Shown here: piece after piece, positions 25,949 through 35,554 of the stretch
How positions within the stretch are numbered: the first letter of the stretch is position 1
Layout: the number at the start of each line of letters is the position of its first letter
From: JABFRJ01 sp963847145
GTDB taxonomy: Bacteria; Pseudomonadota; Alphaproteobacteria; Rhizobiales; Hyphomicrobiaceae
NCBI GenBank assembly: GCA_963847145.1
Contig: CAWJYN010000004.1
Span: 723,753 to 787,752 of the forward strand
Reading direction: 5' to 3'
Length of the DNA: 64,000 nucleotides
Notes under the pieces: model-generated
Database searches by the model: none
Told to the model about the DNA's origin: nothing
The model's input: the letters and a program-made list of their open reading frames with translations, nothing else
Program-made: the position numbers and the translations under genes

Positions 25949-27133
25949 ATGGCGCACGCAACACCTCAACCGAGTGGCGGCGAGTTTCGCTTTCCAGATC
26001 GTACAGCGCTGCCCGAACATCTCAGGCAGATGCGCGAGCAGGTGTCACGGTTCGTCAAAAAGGACGTAATCCCAGTGGCGGAGACCTGGGAGCGCGCCGG
26101 TAAGATCCCGCGCGAAATCTACCGCAAAATGGGCGCGATCGGGTTGCTGGGGATGCGCTATCCGGTTGAATACGGCGGCACTGATCTGGGGCCACTGGCC
26201 TCCGTGGTTTTCGCAGAGGAGTTGGGGCGCTCTGGCTTCGGTGGCTTCACCTCGTCGATCCTTGTCCACACTGACATGTCGGCCAGCCACATCGTCAATC
26301 ACGGCACAGCCGCACAGAAAGCGCGCTACATGCCGGCCATCGTACGCGGTGAGACCGTGTGTTCGGTGGCCGTAACCGAAGCGCACGCCGGCTCCGACGT
26401 CGCGGGCCTCAAGACCAAGGCCCGCCGCGATGGTGCGGACTGGGTGATCAACGGCTCGAAGATGTTCATCACCAACGCGGTCTATGGCGACCTGCTGATT
26501 GTCGCCGCCCGGACCAACCCCGAAGCCAAAGGCAGCCGTGGCTTGTCACTCTTCATTGTGCCGCGCGCAACTGCGGGCGTCAGCGCCGTCAAACTCGAAA
26601 AACATGGCTGGCTCTGCTCGGACACAGCGGCGTTGAGCTTCGATGATGTTCGTCTGCCAGCCGACGCGCTGCTGGGCGAGGCCGATCATGGCTTTTACGC
26701 CATCATGGATACGTTCCAGAACGAGCGGCTTGTCATCGGCGCGATTTGCGCAGGCGAAAGTGCGCGGGCGATCGAATTGACGCTCGATTACGTCAAGACG
26801 CGCCAAGCGTTTGGCGGGCCGCTGTGGAACCAGCAAGCCGTTCGTCAGAAAATTTCACTGCTTGCAGCTAAGGCCGCCGCTGCGCGTGAACTGACTTACG
26901 CGACCGCTGAGCGCATGGAGGCGGGCGAGAACTGCATCCGTGAGGTGTCCATGATCAAAGCACTGTCACCTGAAGTGCTGCTGGAGGTCGTCCACGGCTG
27001 CTTGCAGTTGCACGGCGGCACCGGCTTCATGCGCGGCACGGCCATCGAACGCATGGCGCGCGATGCCCGTGTACTGCCGATCGGCGGCGGCGCAACCGAG
27101 GTCATGCTGGAGGAAATCGCCAAGCGCTTGTAA
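25949..27133 (+). CDS. Acyl-CoA dehydrogenase
   Basis: A 394-residue FAD enzyme from ATG 25949 (AGAGAG upstream; ATG 25931 also possible). Family markers are CSVAVTEAHAGSDVAG and LQLHGGTGFMRG. The usual C-terminal catalytic Glu position reads IGGGATEV, without the Glu of IGEGTSEI. LCAD-like enzymes share this and take their base from the helix before YVKxRxAFG. Here that segment is AIELTLDYVKTRQAFG, with a Glu in the right area. Predicted substrate class: branched, long or cyclic acyl-CoA. It converges with the tetR gene 7 nt downstream. Confidence 0.88.
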   Translation: MAHATPQPSGGEFRFPDRTALPEHLRQMREQVSRFVKKDVIPVAETWERAGKIPREIYRKMGAIGLLGMRYPVEYGGTDLGPLASVVFAEELGRSGFGGFTSSILVHTDMSASHIVNHGTAAQKARYMPAIVRGETVCSVAVTEAHAGSDVAGLKTKARRDGADWVINGSKMFITNAVYGDLLIVAARTNPEAKGSRGLSLFIVPRATAGVSAVKLEKHGWLCSDTAALSFDDVRLPADALLGEADHGFYAIMDTFQNERLVIGAICAGESARAIELTLDYVKTRQAFGGPLWNQQAVRQKISLLAAKAAAARELTYATAERMEAGENCIREVSMIKALSPEVLLEVVHGCLQLHGGTGFMRGTAIERMARDARVLPIGGGATEVMLEEIAKRL

Positions 27134-27140
27134 CGTCTCC

Positions 27141-27818
27141 TCAGCGCCGAGACGCTCGACGGCGCAGTGACGCGACGGTTGCTGCTGCGCCAGCCTTGCG
27201 AAGGGGCTCTGTAGCGGTGGTTCCAGCACGCGCTTGCAACCCTCTCAGCAAGAGGTCGGTCGCCATCTGCGCAAGCTGCTTGGGTTTCACGCTGCCAGCA
27301 GGGTCATACCAAGTGTAGGTGTAGTTGATGATGCCGAACAGCATCATGGTATAAACCTTACTTGTGCTGCGCGTGATCTTGCCGCCGCTGTCGATGCGGA
27401 CCAGAATTCCAGCAATAAGATCGACAATCTGCTGCTGCAACTTGATAACCTGGCGTTGCTCTCCAGCACCAAGTGATGCCAGATCGTTCAGCAAGACCAC
27501 TTGCTGATGGGGTGAGCCGGCGTTGTATTCAACAATGGTCTCGATCACGCAGGTCAATTGTTGCACCGGCGTGCCACCCTGAGCCGCCGCATCCTCGAGC
27601 CGTTCGAGCAACTCGCGCACATGCGCGTCGAGCATTGCGAACAGGATCGCCTCTTTGGCGCCGAAGTAGTGATAAAGCGCGCCGCGCGACAGCTCACAGG
27701 CCGCTGTCAGATCGGCGATCGAGCTGCGCTCATAGCCCTTCGTGCCGAACAACTCCGCTGCCTTGGCGAGAATACCCAGCTGAATGTCTTCGTAGTGCAC
27801 CGATCGCGGCCGCGCCAT
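27141..27818 (-). CDS. TetR-family transcriptional regulator
   Basis: A 225-residue regulator. The N-terminal helix-turn-helix is clear (KGYERSSIADLTAACELS then RGALYHYFGAKEAIL, about residues 27-60). The C-terminal ligand domain is divergent, and its tail is Arg/Ala-rich. It follows the NQO-like gene by 18 nt on the same strand, so it is probably expressed with it from the divergent promoter region at 28611-28719. It is the only regulator in the 25-41 kb block. I propose it represses both divergent promoter regions through the shared motif, with a CoA ester or free acid as inducer. Confidence 0.9.
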   Translation of the reverse strand: MARPRSVHYEDIQLGILAKAAELFGTKGYERSSIADLTAACELSRGALYHYFGAKEAILFAMLDAHVRELLERLEDAAAQGGTPVQQLTCVIETIVEYNAGSPHQQVVLLNDLASLGAGEQRQVIKLQQQIVDLIAGILVRIDSGGKITRSTSKVYTMMLFGIINYTYTWYDPAGSVKPKQLAQMATDLLLRGLQARAGTTATEPLRKAGAAATVASLRRRASRR

Positions 27819-27836
27819 AGCGTCGTGTCCTTTTCC

Positions 27837-28610
27837 TCAAGTGTTCGCGTCGTGCGACGGAGACAGTGTCAACTGCTGCCCCACAGCCACGGGCGCAATA
27901 TCAGATTTCAGCCGCCAGTCCGGGCCAAAATCGCTGCGCCCGTTGAAACGCAGCGGCGGATCGGTTGCAAGCGTACGTAACCGCGTATCGAGCCGGTCAA
28001 GATCACGGGTTCGCGCCACAGCGTCCTTGTGGACCACCGACCAGGCAACAAACGGCGCGAGCACGTCGAACCCGACAAAGCGAAGCGACCCATTTTGCAG
28101 TGGCCACAGCATGACATCAAGATTGCCATTGATGCCGTCGGGGCCGCACATCGTGGGATAGCAGCCCGTCGTCATCGAGATCATCGCGCGCTTTCCTTTT
28201 AGCGCGCCCTTGTCATACCAGCGGCCGCTTCCGTAGACGATGCCGTCGGCGAAAACGCGGTCGATCCAGCCTTTCATGATCGCCGGCACGGAAAACCAAT
28301 AGAGTGGAAATTGCAGGATCAGCGCATCGGCCCAGAGCAGATGCCCAATTTCTTCCCGCAGCGCGGGGTCGTAGCCGTCATTTCCTGAAGCAGCTCTCTG
28401 CTCTTTGTCGTAGTGCAACACGTCCGGATTGCTGCGCGTGATAAAATCTGCAGCCGTCGTAAGCGGATTAAACGCCATATGATAGAGATCGCGGACGACG
28501 CAGGCATGTCCAAGCTTAGTCAGCGTCTGGCAGGTCCGGGCGAGAACCGCTGCATTGAATGACTGCGGCTCGGGATGTGCATAAACGATCAGCACATTCA
28601 TTTGCGTCAT
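27837..28610 (-). CDS. NAD(P)H quinone oxidoreductase-like flavodoxin-fold protein
   Basis: A 257-residue protein of the NQO1/KefF (flavodoxin_2) family. The FMN/FAD phosphate loop region reads VLIVYAHPEPQSFNAA. FPLYWFSVPAIMKGWIDRVF and MTTGCYPTM follow the family pattern. M4 (28601) is an alternative start. It is divergent to the FAD oxidoreductase-liv operon and upstream of tetR. It may reduce quinones or supply reduced flavin for the Rieske system. That link is inferred from position only. Confidence 0.85.
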   Translation of the reverse strand: MTQMNVLIVYAHPEPQSFNAAVLARTCQTLTKLGHACVVRDLYHMAFNPLTTAADFITRSNPDVLHYDKEQRAASGNDGYDPALREEIGHLLWADALILQFPLYWFSVPAIMKGWIDRVFADGIVYGSGRWYDKGALKGKRAMISMTTGCYPTMCGPDGINGNLDVMLWPLQNGSLRFVGFDVLAPFVAWSVVHKDAVARTRDLDRLDTRLRTLATDPPLRFNGRSDFGPDWRLKSDIAPVAVGQQLTLSPSHDANT

Positions 28611-28630
28611 CCCGAAAAAATTGTTGGAAC

Positions 28631-28644
28631 GGTCGTCCGGTTTA
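28631..28644. promoter_or_regulatory. Candidate TetR operator, site 2
   Basis: GGTCGTCCGGTTTA lies in the 109-nt divergent gap between the NQO-like gene and the large catabolic operon. It matches the reverse complement of 25842-25855 except one G/A. The local palindrome here is weaker (AAC at 28628, GTT at 28640). Confidence 0.5.
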
Positions 28645-28719
28645 TATTAGGCTGCCTCCAACACGCTGGCAAGACAGCGGGCACAACGGCACAAACGAGG
28701 CCGCTAAAGGGAGGTTTCA

Positions 28720-30018
28720 GTGCGTGCCATCGACGCGGAAGCCGTGGTAATTGGGGCGGGGGCTGGCGGGCTCTGCGCGGCAGCCCGCCTTGCTCACGCC
28801 GGCATCAAGCCGGTTGTCGTCGAGACCTTCGACCGGCTCGGTGGGCGCGCAGCGACGGAAGTCATCGACGGCTTCACTGTCAATATCGGCGCGATTGCTC
28901 TCGAAACCGGCGGCGTTTTCGAGGAGACGTTTCATCTGATTGGTGCGCCGCTTGATCTGCGCTATCCCGCGCCCGCGTCAGCGTTTTACCTTGACGGCAA
29001 GGTCGTTGATCCGGGGCGTGGAGGCTGGAGTATCCTGCTCGGCCAAATGACCAAGCAGGCGGCGCGCATCCTCGAAAAGTTTGCCGACGCGCGCGCTGGC
29101 CAATTGCCCGATGGACGGCAATCGACGGCGGATTGGCTGTCGACCTATACCAGTAACGAAACCGTCCATGCGTTGTTCCGCAACCTATGCGCGGCAATTT
29201 TTGCCTGCAACGCGGATGAATTGCCCGCACGCGCCTTCTTGACCTATTTCACCAGCAAGGGCGCCTTTAAGAAGTTCGGTTTCGCGCCAAACGGAACCAT
29301 CGGCGTCTGGCAATCCCTTGCCGATGCCGTTGATCGCCATGGTGGTCAGGTGTGGCTTGCGTCTCCCGCGCGTGCCATCGCGGTGGAGAGTGGCGGCGTC
29401 AGCGGGGTAACGGTTCAGCGCAACGGCGAAGAGGTACTGCTCAGAACCAACCTCGTTGTCAGCAACGCGGGGCCGCGGGCGACAATAGGCCTCGCCGGTG
29501 CCGACCACATGCCGATCGCCTACCGGGAGCAGGCCGCGAAACTTCGTCCCGCAGCCAACATCGTTATCAACTTCGCGACGCGCGACCCGTTGCACTCAGC
29601 GCCCGGTATCGTCACATTCGGCAAGACGCGGCGGCTTTGCAACATGGCGACCATGAGCGCGACGTGCCCCGAGATGGCGCCGCCAGGTTGGCATCTTTAC
29701 GTCGCCTATGCGGTGCCAAAGCCGGCCCTCGGCGACTTCGACGGCGATGCCGAAGTCGCGCTTGCGCTCGAAGATCTGCGCGAGCAGTTCCCGGGCTTTG
29801 CCCAGGCAAAAATGCTATCGGTACGCGTCATGCGCGACGACTGGCCGGCGCAGCGTTCCTGCGCCGGTTATGATGCACCGCGCGAGACCGGTGTAACGGG
29901 GCTTTGGTGTGTTGGCGATGCGGTCAAGGACTATGGCAATGGTGGCACGCAGGCCTGCGCTGAAACGGCGAAGCTTGTCGTCGATGCCATTGTTGCCGCG
30001 CGGAGGTTGCCGGCATGA
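28720..30018 (+). CDS. CrtI-like FAD-dependent oxidoreductase
   Basis: A 432-residue flavoprotein of the phytoene desaturase/amine oxidase superfamily. The Rossmann motif VVIGAGAGGLCAAARLAHAG is at residues 9-28, and the second FAD site is LWCVGDAVKDYGNGGTQ near the C terminus. The start is GTG 28720 with a strong AGGGAGG site. It is the first gene of an operon with an importer, CoA ligase and Rieske oxygenase, so its substrate is probably an intermediate of that pathway rather than a carotenoid. It could desaturate a ring. The next gene overlaps by 4 nt. Confidence 0.85.
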   Translation: MRAIDAEAVVIGAGAGGLCAAARLAHAGIKPVVVETFDRLGGRAATEVIDGFTVNIGAIALETGGVFEETFHLIGAPLDLRYPAPASAFYLDGKVVDPGRGGWSILLGQMTKQAARILEKFADARAGQLPDGRQSTADWLSTYTSNETVHALFRNLCAAIFACNADELPARAFLTYFTSKGAFKKFGFAPNGTIGVWQSLADAVDRHGGQVWLASPARAIAVESGGVSGVTVQRNGEEVLLRTNLVVSNAGPRATIGLAGADHMPIAYREQAAKLRPAANIVINFATRDPLHSAPGIVTFGKTRRLCNMATMSATCPEMAPPGWHLYVAYAVPKPALGDFDGDAEVALALEDLREQFPGFAQAKMLSVRVMRDDWPAQRSCAGYDAPRETGVTGLWCVGDAVKDYGNGGTQACAETAKLVVDAIVAARRLPA

Positions 30019-30863
30019 ACATCGCGGGGCTCCAAGTCGGCGAAGGCGCGGCGGCGGCGGTCGCGCCGCCGCTGCTGGAGTTCCGCAACCTGAAAGTCGT
30101 CTACGACAATGCCATCGAGGCGCTGCGTGATGTCAGCATCAGCGTGCCGACGGGCGCCATTGTAGCCATCCTCGGCTCCAATGGCGCTGGCAAATCGACC
30201 TTGTTGAAAGCAATGTCTGGCGTGCTCTATGCCGAGGAGGGTGCCATCGAGAAAGGCCATGTGCTGTATCAAGGCATCGATCTCGCCGCTGCCAGGCCCG
30301 ATGAAATCGTCCGCCGCGGATTGCTCCAGGTTCCGGAGGGCCGCCGCATTTTTCCAGGTTTGACGGTCGACGAGAACCTGCAAACGGGTGGGTATTCGGC
30401 ATCGTCGGCGATCGCGCGCCAACGGCGTGACCAGGCCTATGCACTCTTTCCGCGACTGGCCGAGCGGCGGACCCAGATCGCTGGCTATTTGTCGGGTGGC
30501 GAACAGCAGATGCTAGCGATCGGTCGGGCACTGATGGGCGGGCCGCAAGTGCTGGCGCTGGACGAGCCCTCGCTTGGGCTCGCACCGCTGATCGTCGACA
30601 GAATTTATGAGGTCATTGCGCAGCTGCGCCGCGAGATGGGCGTGACGGTTCTCCTCGTGGAGCAGCAAGCAGCGCGCGCGCTCGACATCGCTGATTATGG
30701 CTACGTGCTCGAGAACGGCCGCGTTGTGCTCGACGGCCCAGCGGCCAAGCTGGCGCGCAACGAAGACGTGCAGCACTTCTATCTCGGGACCAGCCACGGC
30801 AGTGCCGCAAAGTCGATGCGCGACGTGAAGCACTACAAGCGGCGCAAGAGGTGGCTGTCATGA
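30015..30863 (+). CDS. livF: Branched-chain amino acid-type ABC transporter ATPase
   Basis: A 282-residue ATPase of the HAAT (Liv) family. Walker A is GSNGAGKST, signature LSGGEQQM, Walker B VLALDEPSLGL. The order of features and PEGRRIFPGLTVDENL identify LivF. An N-terminal extension of about 18 residues precedes the domain. It overlaps the preceding and following genes by 4 nt each. The substrate is likely an aromatic or cyclic acid, given the operon. Confidence 0.93.
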   Translation: MNIAGLQVGEGAAAAVAPPLLEFRNLKVVYDNAIEALRDVSISVPTGAIVAILGSNGAGKSTLLKAMSGVLYAEEGAIEKGHVLYQGIDLAAARPDEIVRRGLLQVPEGRRIFPGLTVDENLQTGGYSASSAIARQRRDQAYALFPRLAERRTQIAGYLSGGEQQMLAIGRALMGGPQVLALDEPSLGLAPLIVDRIYEVIAQLRREMGVTVLLVEQQAARALDIADYGYVLENGRVVLDGPAAKLARNEDVQHFYLGTSHGSAAKSMRDVKHYKRRKRWLS

Positions 30864-31648
30864 CAGCGCTACTCGCCGTGCAGGGACTGTCGAAGTCGTT
30901 CGGTGGCCTGAAGGCCGTTGCCGACGTCAGCTTCACCGTTGCCAAAGGCGAGATCTGCAGCGTGATCGGCCCGAATGGGGCCGGCAAAACGACACTCTTC
31001 AACATGATCAGTGGCGTGCTGCGCCCAAGCAATGGGCACATCCAATTCGAAGGCCGTGACATCACCGGCACAGCGCCCTCGAAGTTTGCCGGCATGGGCA
31101 TCGGGCGCACGTTCCAAAACCTGGCGCTGTTCAAGCACGGAACGGTGGTGGAGAATATTCTGGTCGGCCGTCACGTCCATATGAAGACGAGCGTTCTGGA
31201 GAGCGCGCTCTTCCTTGGTCGCCCGCGGCGCGAGGAGATCGCCGCGCGTCAGCGTATCGAGGAAATCATCGAGTTTCTCGAGATCGAAGCCATTCGCTAT
31301 GCCGTAGTTGCGACCCTGTCTTATGGACAACAGAAGCGTGTCGAACTGGCACGCGCGCTCGCCTCAGAGCCTAAACTGCTACTGCTCGACGAGATGGTTT
31401 CGGGCATGAACCAGGAGGAAACCGAAGACATCGCGCGCTTTGTGCTTGAAATCCGCGATCAGCTTGGGATTACCGTGCTGATGATCGAGCACGATATGCG
31501 CATCGTCATGGACATCTCTGATCAGGTTCAGGTTCTGAATTTCGGCCAGAAGATCGCTGGTGGTACGCCGGATGTGGTGCGCAATGACCCCGCGGTTCGC
31601 GAGGCCTACCTCGGTCGCGCGGCGCGCCAGGCGGAGGCTGTGCCGTGA
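30860..31648 (+). CDS. livG: Branched-chain amino acid-type ABC transporter ATPase
   Basis: A 262-residue ATPase from ATG 30860, which overlaps the livF stop. Walker A is GPNGAGKTT, the signature is LSYGQQKRVELARAL and Walker B LLLLDEMVSGMN. GIGRTFQNLALF is the LivG-typical Q-loop region. The Met in place of Pro after DE (usual DEPAAGLN) is a small deviation. It is part of the same translationally coupled operon. Confidence 0.93.
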   Translation: MTALLAVQGLSKSFGGLKAVADVSFTVAKGEICSVIGPNGAGKTTLFNMISGVLRPSNGHIQFEGRDITGTAPSKFAGMGIGRTFQNLALFKHGTVVENILVGRHVHMKTSVLESALFLGRPRREEIAARQRIEEIIEFLEIEAIRYAVVATLSYGQQKRVELARALASEPKLLLLDEMVSGMNQEETEDIARFVLEIRDQLGITVLMIEHDMRIVMDISDQVQVLNFGQKIAGGTPDVVRNDPAVREAYLGRAARQAEAVP

Positions 31649-33597
31649 CCCTCGTTGATGCCACCAAGCGCGGGGAGGCGCCGGTCACACTGGTGCCCCC
31701 AAATCCATCGCCTCAACCTCAACCGTCGCTGACCGCGGCGACCCTTGCGGCGCGTCTCAACGCTGCCGACGTGACGCTGCCGCAATTGCTGCGGTATCGC
31801 GCCAATACCCACGGTGACGCACTCGCGATCCGCGAAAAGGAGCATGCTGTCTGGCAGCCATTTTCGTGGCGTCACTACAACGAAATGGCACGTCTGGTAG
31901 CCTTCGGGTTGCTATCGCTCGGCCTCAAACGTGGCGATCGGCTTGCGATTGCCAGCGAGAACACGCCGGAATGGTTCTACACCGATCTTGGCGCGGAGAT
32001 GATTGGCGCCCAAGTTGTGGGCATCTATCCAACCAACCCTTGGCCGGAATTGCAGTACATCGTGCACCACTGCGGCGCGCGCGTCGTTCTCACAGGCGAT
32101 CAAGAGCAAACCGACAAGGTGCTCGACGCCCAAGCCAACCAAAGCGGCTTGCCGGCGTTGGAAGCCATCGTCTGCGTCGATATGCTGGGCATGCGCACCT
32201 ATCGCGACGAACGCTTGATGGGGTTTGACGCACTGATCACGCGTGGCCGGACGTGGCGCGCAGCGACACCCGATGCCGATGCGCTTCTGGACCGCATGAT
32301 CGACGAAACCGCGCCTGACGACGTAGCGATCATGGTCTACACGTCGGGCACCACCGGGCCACCCAAAGGGGCGATGCTGTCACATCGCAATCTGGTGTAC
32401 GCCGCCTACCAGTATGCGCGGGCGACGGGTACGGACACGTTCCCGTTCCAGAATGTGTGCTACCTGCCGCTGTGCCACGTGGCCGAGCGCTACTGCTCGA
32501 TGGTGATGCAGCTGGTTCTCGGCGGCATCGTCAACTTCGCAGAGTCGATTGACACTGTTGCCGCGAATATCCGCGAAATTGCGCCAACCTTTTTTGTTGG
32601 CGTGCCGCGCATCTATGAGAAGCTGCAGCAGAACTTCATGTTCCGTCTGGGCGACAGCAATCGCCTGCAAAAGGCTCTATCGGGCTGGTCGCTGCGGCGC
32701 GGCCGTGTGCTGTCTGACCGGCGCCAGGCGGGTACGGCAGGAATGGGTTCGCGCGCAGAATATGCACTGCATCACGCCTTGCTGTTCAAAAACATTCAGC
32801 GCCATCTCGGTCTCGATCGCAGCAGGCACCGGCTCTGTGCGGGGGCGTCCGTGTCTCCAGAAACGCTGCGCTTCTTCGACATCATCGGCATTCCTGTCAG
32901 CCAAGGCTATGGCCTGACCGAGTGCGCGGGTGTTGCGTTCATCCAGCACGGCCAGCACGTGCGCATCGGCGCCACTGGCGTCCCGCTTTCGTCCACTGAA
33001 TGGAAACTCGAGCCCGACGGGGAGATCCTGCTGCGCAGCCCTGGCGTGTTCACAGGATACTATCTGGACGAGACGGCCACAGCAGCCACCGTCGATGAAC
33101 ATGGTTGGCTGCGGACCGGCGACGTGGTCGAAGTGCTCGACAATGGCGAGATTGCAGTGGTCGATCGCAAGAAGGCGATCATTATTACATCTGGCGGCAA
33201 GAACGTTGCGCCATCAGAGATCGAGAACGCTCTCAAGGACACCGGTTACATAAAAGAAGTCATCGTGGTCGGCGACGGGCGTAAGTTCCTCGGCGCGCTG
33301 ATCCAGATCGACTATGACATGGTCGGCCGCTGGGCCCGTGATCGCAATCTCGCTTACACCAATTACAAATCACTCTCCCAGCTGCCGGACGTGATTGCGC
33401 TGATCGACGGTTTGGTGCGCGAAGTGAACACCCGGTTTGCGCGTGTCGAGAACGTGCGCCGCTTCGTCATTCTCGAAAAGGAACTCGACCACGACGATGG
33501 CGAACTGACAGCGACACAGAAGGTCCGTCGCAGCATGATCAGCAAGAAGTTTTCGCGTGAACTTGAGCAGATCTATGGCAGGGAGCACGCCGCATGA
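31645..33597 (+). CDS. AMP-forming acyl-CoA synthetase
   Basis: A 650-residue ligase starting at GTG 31645 and coupled to livG (GTGA). Adenylation motifs are YTSGTTGPPKGAMLSHRN, YGLTECAG and DRKKAIIITSGGKNVAPSEI. The overall type is the long-chain/FACL-like group found inside Liv operons. It would activate the imported acid to its CoA ester. A stretch around residues 350-380 (SDRRQAGTAG) is unlike typical members, and the substrate cannot be read from sequence. Confidence 0.9.
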   Translation: MTLVDATKRGEAPVTLVPPNPSPQPQPSLTAATLAARLNAADVTLPQLLRYRANTHGDALAIREKEHAVWQPFSWRHYNEMARLVAFGLLSLGLKRGDRLAIASENTPEWFYTDLGAEMIGAQVVGIYPTNPWPELQYIVHHCGARVVLTGDQEQTDKVLDAQANQSGLPALEAIVCVDMLGMRTYRDERLMGFDALITRGRTWRAATPDADALLDRMIDETAPDDVAIMVYTSGTTGPPKGAMLSHRNLVYAAYQYARATGTDTFPFQNVCYLPLCHVAERYCSMVMQLVLGGIVNFAESIDTVAANIREIAPTFFVGVPRIYEKLQQNFMFRLGDSNRLQKALSGWSLRRGRVLSDRRQAGTAGMGSRAEYALHHALLFKNIQRHLGLDRSRHRLCAGASVSPETLRFFDIIGIPVSQGYGLTECAGVAFIQHGQHVRIGATGVPLSSTEWKLEPDGEILLRSPGVFTGYYLDETATAATVDEHGWLRTGDVVEVLDNGEIAVVDRKKAIIITSGGKNVAPSEIENALKDTGYIKEVIVVGDGRKFLGALIQIDYDMVGRWARDRNLAYTNYKSLSQLPDVIALIDGLVREVNTRFARVENVRRFVILEKELDHDDGELTATQKVRRSMISKKFSRELEQIYGREHAA

Positions 33598-34467
33598 CTC
33601 TGCTAGGTGAATTGATCGCAGCCGGGATCGCCGTCGGCGCGCTTTATGGTCTCATCGGCATGGGCTTTGCGGTCATCTACAAGTCGACCGGTCTCGTCAA
33701 TTTTGCCCAAGGCGAGATGACGATGATCGTCGCCTACATCGCTTGGACGATCGCGACCACCGTCAGCGGCAACGTTTTTGTCGTCACAGTCGGCGCTATT
33801 GCCGCGGCCACGGTGCTCGGGCTGACGGTTGAACGTTTCATCATGCGCCCCATGCTTGGCGAGCCGCTCTTTTCAAGCGTTCTGGTGACGGTCGCGCTGG
33901 CGGTCATTCTCCGCGCGCTCATCACGCTCATCTGGGACGCCTACCCGCATGCGCTCGATGTCGGCCTTGGCAAAGGCGTCATCCGGATGGGCGGCATCGG
34001 CTTGCGCGGCGCTCAGGTGGCGGCAATTGTCATGCTGCTCGTCATGACCCTCGCCTTCTTTCTCTTCTTCAAGTTCAGCAGGCTTGGCGTTGCCATGCGG
34101 GCCGTCGCCGCCGACGATCGCACAGCCTTGCTGATGGGCATCCCGGCGACGCGTATCCATGCCATCGCGTGGGCTGCATCGGCAGTCGTCGCCGGCATCG
34201 CGGGTGTCTTGTTTGCACTCGTCTATGATCTGTCGCCAGCGATGTTCCACCTTGGGCTCAAGTCGTTTCCCGCGACCATCCTCGGCGGGCTCGAACTCGG
34301 TCAACGGCTCCGGGCTCGGTGGCTTGATCGTCGGTGTCGTCGAAAACCTCGCAGGCGGTTACCTCGGCTCCGGGATGAAGGATGTCGCCGGGTTCATTAT
34401 GATCGTTGTCATCCTCATGATCCGCCCGTTCGGCCTGTTCGGCGAACGCGAAATTGTGAGGGTCTAA
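33594..34467 (+). pseudogene. livH: Liv-type ABC permease, frameshifted
   Basis: Codons from ATG 33594 give a typical LivH permease (GLIGMGFAVIYKSTGLVNFAQGE split over helices, then LGVAMRAVAADDRTALLMGI) up to about residue 233. An extra base near 34295 (CTCGAACTCG) then shifts the frame. The true C terminus, NGSGLGGLIVGVVENLAGGY to FGLFGEREIVRV, lies in the +1 frame and stops at 34467. Removing one base gives 290 residues, the normal length. Left uncorrected, the frame reads through into livM as a false 639-residue fusion. Mutation or assembly indel. Confidence 0.9.
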
Positions 34468-35513
34468 TGCGCTCCGGTAACTTCAAGCAGACACCTGCCG
34501 AGCTTGTCACGCTGACAGATCAGCCACTGGTGTGGCTCTGGTCGGGTGCCCTCGTGGTGTCGCTCGCGGTGCTGCCGTTCATGGTCAATACCTATGTCCT
34601 TTCGCTGCTGACGCTTGTTCTGATCACGATGATCGGCGCGCTCGGGCTCAATCTGTTGACTGGCCTAACGGGGCTTTTGTCACTTGGTCATGCCGGCTTT
34701 CTGATGCTTGGGGCTTACGCCTACGCGGTTTTGGTGACGCGGTATAAGTTGCCGCCTGCAATTGGATTTGTCGCTGCCGGGGTCGTGCCAGCCCTCGTGG
34801 CTATCGTCGTTGGTCTGCCGTCGCTGCGGCTCCGGGGGCTCTATCTCGCGATCACGACGCTGGCATTCTCCGAGATCATCGCCAGTGTCATCTTGGAGGC
34901 AAGCTCGATCACAGCGGGTGCGCGCGGAATTTCCGTCGCGCGCCCAACAGTGCTCGGTCTTGATCTCGGTGACGACCGTCTCTTCGCGGTGTTCTGCTTC
35001 GGCGTCGCTGTGATGACTTTGCTGGCCTGCCTTAATATCCGGCGCAGCCGGATTGGCCGCGCCTTCATGGCGATCCGCGACAACGATACAGCGGCGCAAA
35101 GTATGGGCGTCAATCTGGCGCAATACAAACTCTATGCGTTCATGACCAGCGCCCTCATCACTGGCCTCGCTGGCGGCCTGATGGCGCTCTATCTGAGCTT
35201 CGTCAACGTGGAAGGGTTCCCGTTCCTATTCAGTATCGAAGCTCTGGCGATCCTGATCGTGGGCGGCATGGGGTCGGCGCTTGGCGCGGTGTTGGGCACG
35301 ATCTTCATCGTACTCCTGCCGGAGGCAGTGCGGACCGCCTTCAGTTTTGCAGGTCCTGGCGCGCAGGCACTGCTGTCGAGCGGTGTGCACGAAATCAAGA
35401 GTATCGTTTATGGCGTGATCATCATTCTCTTCTTGCGATTTGAACCGCGCGGACTGGTTGGCGTCTGGCACGACGTCAAACGGCTCTGGGTCTATTGGCC
35501 CCTGCGTTACTGA
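34467..35513 (+). CDS. livM: Liv-type ABC permease
   Basis: A 348-residue permease from ATG 34467, overlapping the livH stop by one base (TAATG). Many hydrophobic helices are present. The family loop GLNLLTGLTGLLSLGHAGF and the EAA-like region RIGRAFMAIRDNDTAAQSMG identify LivM. It pairs with LivH to form the channel of the importer. Confidence 0.93.
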   Translation: MRSGNFKQTPAELVTLTDQPLVWLWSGALVVSLAVLPFMVNTYVLSLLTLVLITMIGALGLNLLTGLTGLLSLGHAGFLMLGAYAYAVLVTRYKLPPAIGFVAAGVVPALVAIVVGLPSLRLRGLYLAITTLAFSEIIASVILEASSITAGARGISVARPTVLGLDLGDDRLFAVFCFGVAVMTLLACLNIRRSRIGRAFMAIRDNDTAAQSMGVNLAQYKLYAFMTSALITGLAGGLMALYLSFVNVEGFPFLFSIEALAILIVGGMGSALGAVLGTIFIVLLPEAVRTAFSFAGPGAQALLSSGVHEIKSIVYGVIIILFLRFEPRGLVGVWHDVKRLWVYWPLRY

Positions 35514-35554
35514 GCACTGAAAACTTGGACAATAACAAACGGAGGACCCCGAAC

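Noticed and set aside
33594..35513. A natural 639-residue LivH-LivM fusion
   Set aside because: Residues between the two halves are Arg-rich nonsense, while the proper LivH C terminus is intact in the other frame with its own stop overlapping the livM start.
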